Part shown: piece by piece, positions 60,073 through 64,000 of the stretch
Layout of the letters: each line of letters begins with the position of its first letter
Position numbering within the stretch: the first letter of the stretch is position 1
Source: Nocardia colli
Lineage (GTDB): Bacteria > Actinomycetota > Actinomycetes > Mycobacteriales > Mycobacteriaceae
Direction of reading: 5' to 3'
Assembly: GCF_008704205.1 (NCBI RefSeq)
Contig: NZ_VXLC01000036.1
Location: 1 to 64,000 of the forward strand
Length of the DNA stretch: 64,000 bases
The notes under the pieces: generated by a model
What the model was told of the DNA's origin: nothing
Databases searched by the model: none
The model's input: only the letters and a program-made list of their open reading frames with translations
Translations under genes and position numbers: made by a program

Positions 60073-61709
60073 CAGATCTCCTGGTGCGGGTAGCGGTGAT
60101 CGGTCGCCGGGACGAACGTTTCCTTGATGGTGCGGGCGGAGGTCCAGCGCAGCAGGTTCTGTGCCGAGCCTGCCTTGTCGTTGGTGCCGGAGGCGCGCGA
60201 CCCGCCGAACGGCTGCTGGCCGACGACCGCGCCGGTCGGCTTGTCGTTGATGTAGAAGTTGCCCGCGGCGAACCGCAGACCCTCGGTGGCCTTGGCGATC
60301 GCGCCGCGGTCGTCGGCGATGATCGCGCCGGTCAGCGCGTACGGCGAACCCTTGTCGACCAGCTCGAGGGTCTGCTCGAACGCGCCGCGGGCCGAGTCGT
60401 CGTAGACGTGCACGGACAGGATCGGGCCGAAGTACTCGGTGCTGAACGCCTCGTCGGCCGGATCCTCACCGAGCAGCACGGTCGGGTCGACGAAGTAGCC
60501 GACCGAATCGTCGGCGTGCCCGCCGGCCGCGATGGACAGGCCCGGCGTCGCCTTCGCGCGGGCGATGGCCTCGGCGTTCTTGTCGAACGCGCGCTTATCG
60601 ATCAGCGCGCCGCCGTAGTTGCTGAAGTCGGTGACGTCGCCGTAGCTCAGCGTGGCCACCTTGTCGACGAACTCGCGACCCATCTTGGCCCACACCGACT
60701 TCGGGATGAACGCGCGCGAGGCGGCCGAGCACTTCTGGCCCTGGTAGTCGAACGCGCCGCGGATCAGCGCGGTGGTCAGCACGTCCGGGTCGGCCGAGCT
60801 GTGCGCGACCACGAAGTCCTTGCCGCCGGTCTCGCCGACCAGGCGCGGGTAGGAGTTGTAGTCGGTGATGTTGGCCGCGACCGAGCGCCACAGGTGCTGG
60901 AAGGTCGCGGTGGAACCGGTGAAGTGGATGCCGGCCAGGCGGCGATCCGCCAGCGCCACGTCCGAAACCTTCGGGCCCGCACCGTTGACCAGGTTGATCA
61001 CGCCGGGCGGCAGACCGGCCGCCTCCAGGAGCTTCATCGTCCAGTACGCGGCGACCGACTGGGTCATCGCCGGCTTCCAGACCACGGTGTTGCCCATCAG
61101 CGCGGGCGCGGTCGGCAGGTTACCCGCGATCGCGGTGAAGTTGAACGGGGTGATCGCGTAGACGAAGCCGTCCAGCGGCCGGTACTCGACCTTGTTCCAC
61201 ACGCCGGGGGAGGAGATCGGCTGATCGGTCAGGATCTGCCGGGCGAAATGCACGTTGAACCGCCAGAAGTCGACCAGCTCGCACGGGCTGTCGATCTCGG
61301 CCTGGTACGCGGTCTTCGACTGGCCGAGCATGGTTGCGGCGGCGATCGTTTCGCGCCACGGGCCGGCCAGCAGGTCGGCGGCGCGCAGGAACACCGCGGC
61401 CCGGTCCTCGAACGACAGCGCCCGCCAGGCCGGCGCGGCGGCGGTGGCCGCGTTGATCGCGTCCTCGACGTCCCCGGACTTCGCGGTGGTCAGCGTGCCG
61501 AGCACGGCGGCATGCCGGTGCGGCTGCACGACCTCGATCGTCTTGCCCGAACTGCGCCGGTGCTCGCCCGCGATAACGTGGTGCACCTCGGTCGGGGTCG
61601 CGCCGAGCTCGGCCAGCTTCGCCTGCAACCGTGTACGTTCCGCACTACCGGGCGCGAACGTGCCGACCGGCTCGTTGACCGGCCGCGGTGTGGACACGAT
61701 GGCGTCCAT
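60072..61709 (-). CDS. pruA: 1-pyrroline-5-carboxylate dehydrogenase
   Basis: A 545-residue aldehyde dehydrogenase that oxidises glutamate semialdehyde to glutamate. ITPFNFTAIAGNLPTAPALMGNTVVWKPA, the general-base Glu in LVGETGGKDFVVAHSSAD and the nucleophile Cys in YQGQKCSAASRAFIP are present, and length matches mycobacterial PruA. ATG 61709 follows an AGGAGGAATC ribosome site. First gene of the pruA-putB operon, divergent from the PucR-type regulator. Confidence 0.95.
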   Translation of the reverse strand: MDAIVSTPRPVNEPVGTFAPGSAERTRLQAKLAELGATPTEVHHVIAGEHRRSSGKTIEVVQPHRHAAVLGTLTTAKSGDVEDAINAATAAAPAWRALSFEDRAAVFLRAADLLAGPWRETIAAATMLGQSKTAYQAEIDSPCELVDFWRFNVHFARQILTDQPISSPGVWNKVEYRPLDGFVYAITPFNFTAIAGNLPTAPALMGNTVVWKPAMTQSVAAYWTMKLLEAAGLPPGVINLVNGAGPKVSDVALADRRLAGIHFTGSTATFQHLWRSVAANITDYNSYPRLVGETGGKDFVVAHSSADPDVLTTALIRGAFDYQGQKCSAASRAFIPKSVWAKMGREFVDKVATLSYGDVTDFSNYGGALIDKRAFDKNAEAIARAKATPGLSIAAGGHADDSVGYFVDPTVLLGEDPADEAFSTEYFGPILSVHVYDDSARGAFEQTLELVDKGSPYALTGAIIADDRGAIAKATEGLRFAAGNFYINDKPTGAVVGQQPFGGSRASGTNDKAGSAQNLLRWTSARTIKETFVPATDHRYPHQEI

Positions 61710-61800
61710 GATTCCTCCTGCTGGATGTGGCAACTCTGAGGTCAGGCGAAGTCAACACCGGAAAAACGCGCGGGAAATGGGCTAAAAGGACAAAGATGGG

Positions 61801-63075
61801 ATGAGTGTGTTGTCGAGTTGGCCGAAAGGCGTAGACGTGGCTGTTGATAGTGGGCTGGTTGCCGCGGACATCGACCTGTTCGGTCTGGCGCAGATCGTGG
61901 CGCAGAACGCGGGCGGCATGGTGTCGATCGAAGACCCGCAGTCTCATGTGCTGGCGTATTCCGCCTCCGACGAGGCGGCCGACCCGATGCGGGTGATGTC
62001 GATCCTGGGGCGGGAGGGGCCGCGCGAGTATCTGGCGGTGCTGCGGAAGTGGGGAGTGTTCGATCGGCTGCGGCAGACCGACGAGGTCATCGATGTGCCC
62101 GAGCATGAAGAGCTGAACATCAAACGCAGGCTCGCGGTGAGCGTCCGGCATCCCGCCGACGGGGCCGCGCGGGCGCCGCGGGTGCTCGGCACGATCTGGT
62201 TGCAGCAGGGGGATCGGGAGTTCAAGCCGGATGCGGCGGAGATTCTGCGCGGGGCTTCGGCGATTGCGGCGCGGCTCATTTCGCGCAGTCTGGATGCGCC
62301 GTCGACCGAAGCGTTGCTCGTGCAGCGGTTGTTCGGTGTCGGTGGGCCGGTTGATGTCGCGACGGTCGCCACTGCGTTGAATCTGCCGTTGACCGGTCCG
62401 GCGGCCGTGGTCGGTTTCGCGCTCACCGCTACCGAGACCGCGCCTGCTACTGAGCCTTCCGCGCTGGGCAACATGCTTCGGTTGCGCGCCAGTTCATTTC
62501 GCAACGACTCGGTGACCGCTACGCTCGGCGACCGCGTTTACGTGCTGCTGCCGAGCTACAAAGCCGCGCACGCGGTCACAGCGTGGACTCGCCAGCTGGT
62601 CGAGCAGCTGGAAACCAAACGCGCACTGGCACTTCGGGCAGCCATCGCCTGCCCCGTGCCCGAGCTGGGCGGTGTCGCCGCCGCGCGGCGCGAGGTCGAC
62701 CGAGTGCTCGACAGCACCGTCGCCACCTATCCTCGCGGGCGCGTAACCACCCTCGCGGACTCCCGCACCGCCGTCCTGCTCGGCGAAATCCTCGACCTCG
62801 TCGGCACCCGCCCCGAACTGCACGACCCCCGCCTGCGCGCCCTGTCCGACTACGACCGCAAGCATTCCGCCAGCCTGCGCGAGAGCGTCGACATCTACCT
62901 GCGCGAACACGGCGACGTCCGCAACGCCGCCTCCGCCCTCCAGGTGCACCCGAACACGTTGCGCTACCGCATCCGCCGCGTCGAAGAGATCCTCCGCATA
63001 GACCTCACCGACCCCGCCGACCGCCTACTCCTGGAAATCCAACTAGCCCTGCACCGCCGCGAACACGGCCGCTGA
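61801..63075 (+). CDS. pruC: PucR/CdaR-family activator of proline use, PruC-like
   Basis: A 424-residue regulator with an N-terminal sensor region (LAQIVAQNAGGMVSIEDPQSHVLAYSA), a GGDEF-like central CdaR region and a C-terminal PucR helix-turn-helix (LRESVDIYLREHGDVRNAASALQVHPNTLRYRIRRVEEIL). In mycobacteria the homologous gene stands divergent to pruA-putB and activates it with proline; the same arrangement is seen here with a 91-bp gap. Confidence 0.88.
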   Translation: MSVLSSWPKGVDVAVDSGLVAADIDLFGLAQIVAQNAGGMVSIEDPQSHVLAYSASDEAADPMRVMSILGREGPREYLAVLRKWGVFDRLRQTDEVIDVPEHEELNIKRRLAVSVRHPADGAARAPRVLGTIWLQQGDREFKPDAAEILRGASAIAARLISRSLDAPSTEALLVQRLFGVGGPVDVATVATALNLPLTGPAAVVGFALTATETAPATEPSALGNMLRLRASSFRNDSVTATLGDRVYVLLPSYKAAHAVTAWTRQLVEQLETKRALALRAAIACPVPELGGVAAARREVDRVLDSTVATYPRGRVTTLADSRTAVLLGEILDLVGTRPELHDPRLRALSDYDRKHSASLRESVDIYLREHGDVRNAASALQVHPNTLRYRIRRVEEILRIDLTDPADRLLLEIQLALHRREHGR

Positions 63076-63091
63076 GCCAGCCGCACGGCTT

Positions 63092-63141
63092 CTGATTTCC
63101 CGCACCGAGAATCGCATGCAATTCTCGGTGCGAGAAATCAG
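63092..63141. terminator. long bidirectional hairpin, 21-bp arms
   Basis: Arms at 63092-63112 and 63121-63141 pair over 21 positions with a single mismatch around the 8-base loop CGCATGCA. It lies between the convergent regulator and lipoprotein genes and can end transcription from both sides. Confidence 0.75.
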
Positions 63142-63159
63142 GAATGGTGCGGCTGTGCG

Positions 63160-63462
63160 CTAGCACTTTCCGGTGGCGGCGTCTCGGATGCCGGCGATGG
63201 TGGACTGGCGGTCCACCTCGCTGAGTGATGGCCATTGCGCTGATTGCGGGAGCATCGAAATCGTCTCTTCCGCAGTCTTGTTCGCCGACTCCTGGCTGAC
63301 GTCCTTCAGCTTGCTCAACACCGGCAGATAGTTCTGGCACGACGAACCCCGCACCTGAGCATTCAACGTAGGCGTGGCCGGCGCGGCATCCTTCCCTCCC
63401 GAAGAACTACACCCGGAAAGCGCCAACACAACCCCGACAGCCAGCAAGGCAATGCTTTTCAT
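63160..63462 (-). CDS. small secreted lipoprotein
   Basis: A 100-residue protein with signal peptide and lipobox (ALLAVGVVLALSGCSSSGG, lipidated Cys18). The mature part of ~80 residues has two further Cys (SCQNY near 42 and the C-terminal Cys) that may form a disulfide. No family recognised; helix-rich. ATG 63462 follows a GAGGAGATC ribosome site. Confidence 0.8.
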   Translation of the reverse strand: MKSIALLAVGVVLALSGCSSSGGKDAAPATPTLNAQVRGSSCQNYLPVLSKLKDVSQESANKTAEETISMLPQSAQWPSLSEVDRQSTIAGIRDAATGKC

Positions 63463-63540
63463 TCACGATCTCCTCATCAGAATGGGGAGACCCTACCCGC
63501 CCCCACCACCCCCGTCCACGCAACTGGAGGCCTTGGACGG

Positions 63541-64000
63541 TCAGGTGGTGCCGGCGGCGATGTGGGTGGCTACCTGGGTCGGGGTCAGCTGGGTTGTGTC
63601 GATGACTTCGGCTTCTTCGCCTTGCCAGATCTGTGCTGCCGCGTAGGCGTCGAGGTGGTCCAGACGCCATTGGCGGGCGATGGTTTCGACGGTGTCGGAT
63701 TCGATGCGGCGGGTTAGTTCAGCGCGGTCCGCGTGCAGGACGATGTGGCGCAGGGGGATTGCGGCCTGTTCGAAGCCGGTGCGGATCTCTTGCCAGTACT
63801 GGTGGGTGAGAACAGATTGCGGGATGACCAGGGTGCCGCCGACGTAGTCGAGGACCTGGGTGGCGGTGGCGACGACCAGTTGCCGCCAGGGGCGCCAGTC
63901 TTGGAAGTTCTGCACGGGCTCGGAGGCAAGGACGTGGCGGAGCATGTAGCCGACATATTCGGAGTCGAAGATTCGCGACTCGGGCAGGAGAGTGGTGAGT
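63541..64000 (-). CDS. P-loop kinase/TmrB-like protein, 5' end outside window
   Basis: The frame is open to the window end; the visible 153 residues include LLPESRIFDSEYVGYMLRHVL, QDWRPWRQLVVATATQVLDYVGGTLVIPQSVL and RHIVLHADRAELTRRIESD (seen in parts). This is the C-terminal part of actinobacterial AAA/TmrB-type ATP-binding proteins, whose Walker A GxxGxGKT would lie ~20 residues upstream, beyond the edge. The ATG at 63945 is internal, since homology continues past it. Some relatives give antibiotic (tunicamycin) resistance; function here is unknown. Confidence 0.78.
   Translation of the reverse strand, partial: LTTLLPESRIFDSEYVGYMLRHVLASEPVQNFQDWRPWRQLVVATATQVLDYVGGTLVIPQSVLTHQYWQEIRTGFEQAAIPLRHIVLHADRAELTRRIESDTVETIARQWRLDHLDAYAAAQIWQGEEAEVIDTTQLTPTQVATHIAAGTT

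Noticed and set aside
57433..60093. 886-codon plus-strand open frame opposite permease and proline dehydrogenase
   Set aside because: Antisense shadow of two clear genes; its His/Asp/Arg-rich, low-complexity translation is typical of GC-rich antisense frames.
1..64000. tRNA, rRNA, transposase or integrase genes
   Set aside because: Looked for but none recognised; no cloverleaf-like segments, no DDE/IS protein motifs among the supported genes.

Overview
The window is very GC-rich, densely coded actinobacterial DNA with many 1-4 bp start/stop overlaps. A Mycobacteriales member, most likely Nocardia or a close relative, fits best. Pointers are a conservon (cvnA-D plus two P450s), a proline-utilisation locus arranged as in mycobacteria (PruC-type regulator divergent from pruA-putB), an MprAB-like two-component system, and a cyclopropane/mycolate-type methyltransferase. 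The genus is inferred from gene content only.

Region by region. 1-5.2 kb: purine/glyoxylate operon (gcl, cut by the window edge; glycerate kinase; allantoinase; allantoicase). 5.4-10.8 kb: a methyltransferase, then a tight tartrate/D-malate operon (2-hydroxycarboxylate transporter, tartrate dehydrogenase, second glycerate kinase) divergent from a LysR regulator. 11.9-17.1 kb: conservon with a CYP157-like P450 lacking the ExxR arginine and a CYP154-like P450. 17.2-24.5 kb: mixed housekeeping genes (PF04672 methyltransferase, VOC protein, YbdK-type ligase, Na+/H+ antiporter, DUF3533-like membrane protein, acyl-CoA dehydrogenase) and a possible 19-residue micro-ORF. 24.6-26.7 kb: a pair made of an EACC1-like membrane adaptor and a predicted HExxH metallopeptidase, the best candidate here for an undescribed system.

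26.8-34.4 kb: a PaaI-type thioesterase, then a minus-strand lipid-tailoring operon (fatty acyl-AMP ligase, two ferritin-like desaturases, thioesterase, ACP, CFA-synthase-like methyltransferase). The ligase is missing its 5' end and abuts an FAD monooxygenase that is also missing its 5' half; a P450 follows. 34.5-39.3 kb: lipoprotein glycoside hydrolase divergent from a two-component system, then a LysE exporter. 39.3-41.8 kb: a degenerate 72-bp palindromic repeat array, a hypothetical protein and tandem RNHCP zinc-ribbon genes. 42.0-48.0 kb: GntR-MFS operon, alanine dehydrogenase with an Lrp/AsnC regulator, FMN-split-barrel protein and amidase.

48.1-57.3 kb: a nearly complete oxidative hexuronate/aldarate pathway: uronate dehydrogenase, sugar-porter permease, lactonase, LysR, 5-dehydro-4-deoxyglucarate dehydratase, galactarate/talarate dehydratase, 2-oxoglutarate semialdehyde dehydrogenase and glucarate dehydratase, converting uronates to 2-oxoglutarate. 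57.5-63.1 kb: amino-acid permease, proline dehydrogenase, P5C dehydrogenase and divergent PucR-type activator. 63.1-64 kb: a small lipoprotein and a P-loop protein cut by the window end. No rRNA, tRNA, CRISPR array or insertion sequence was recognised.
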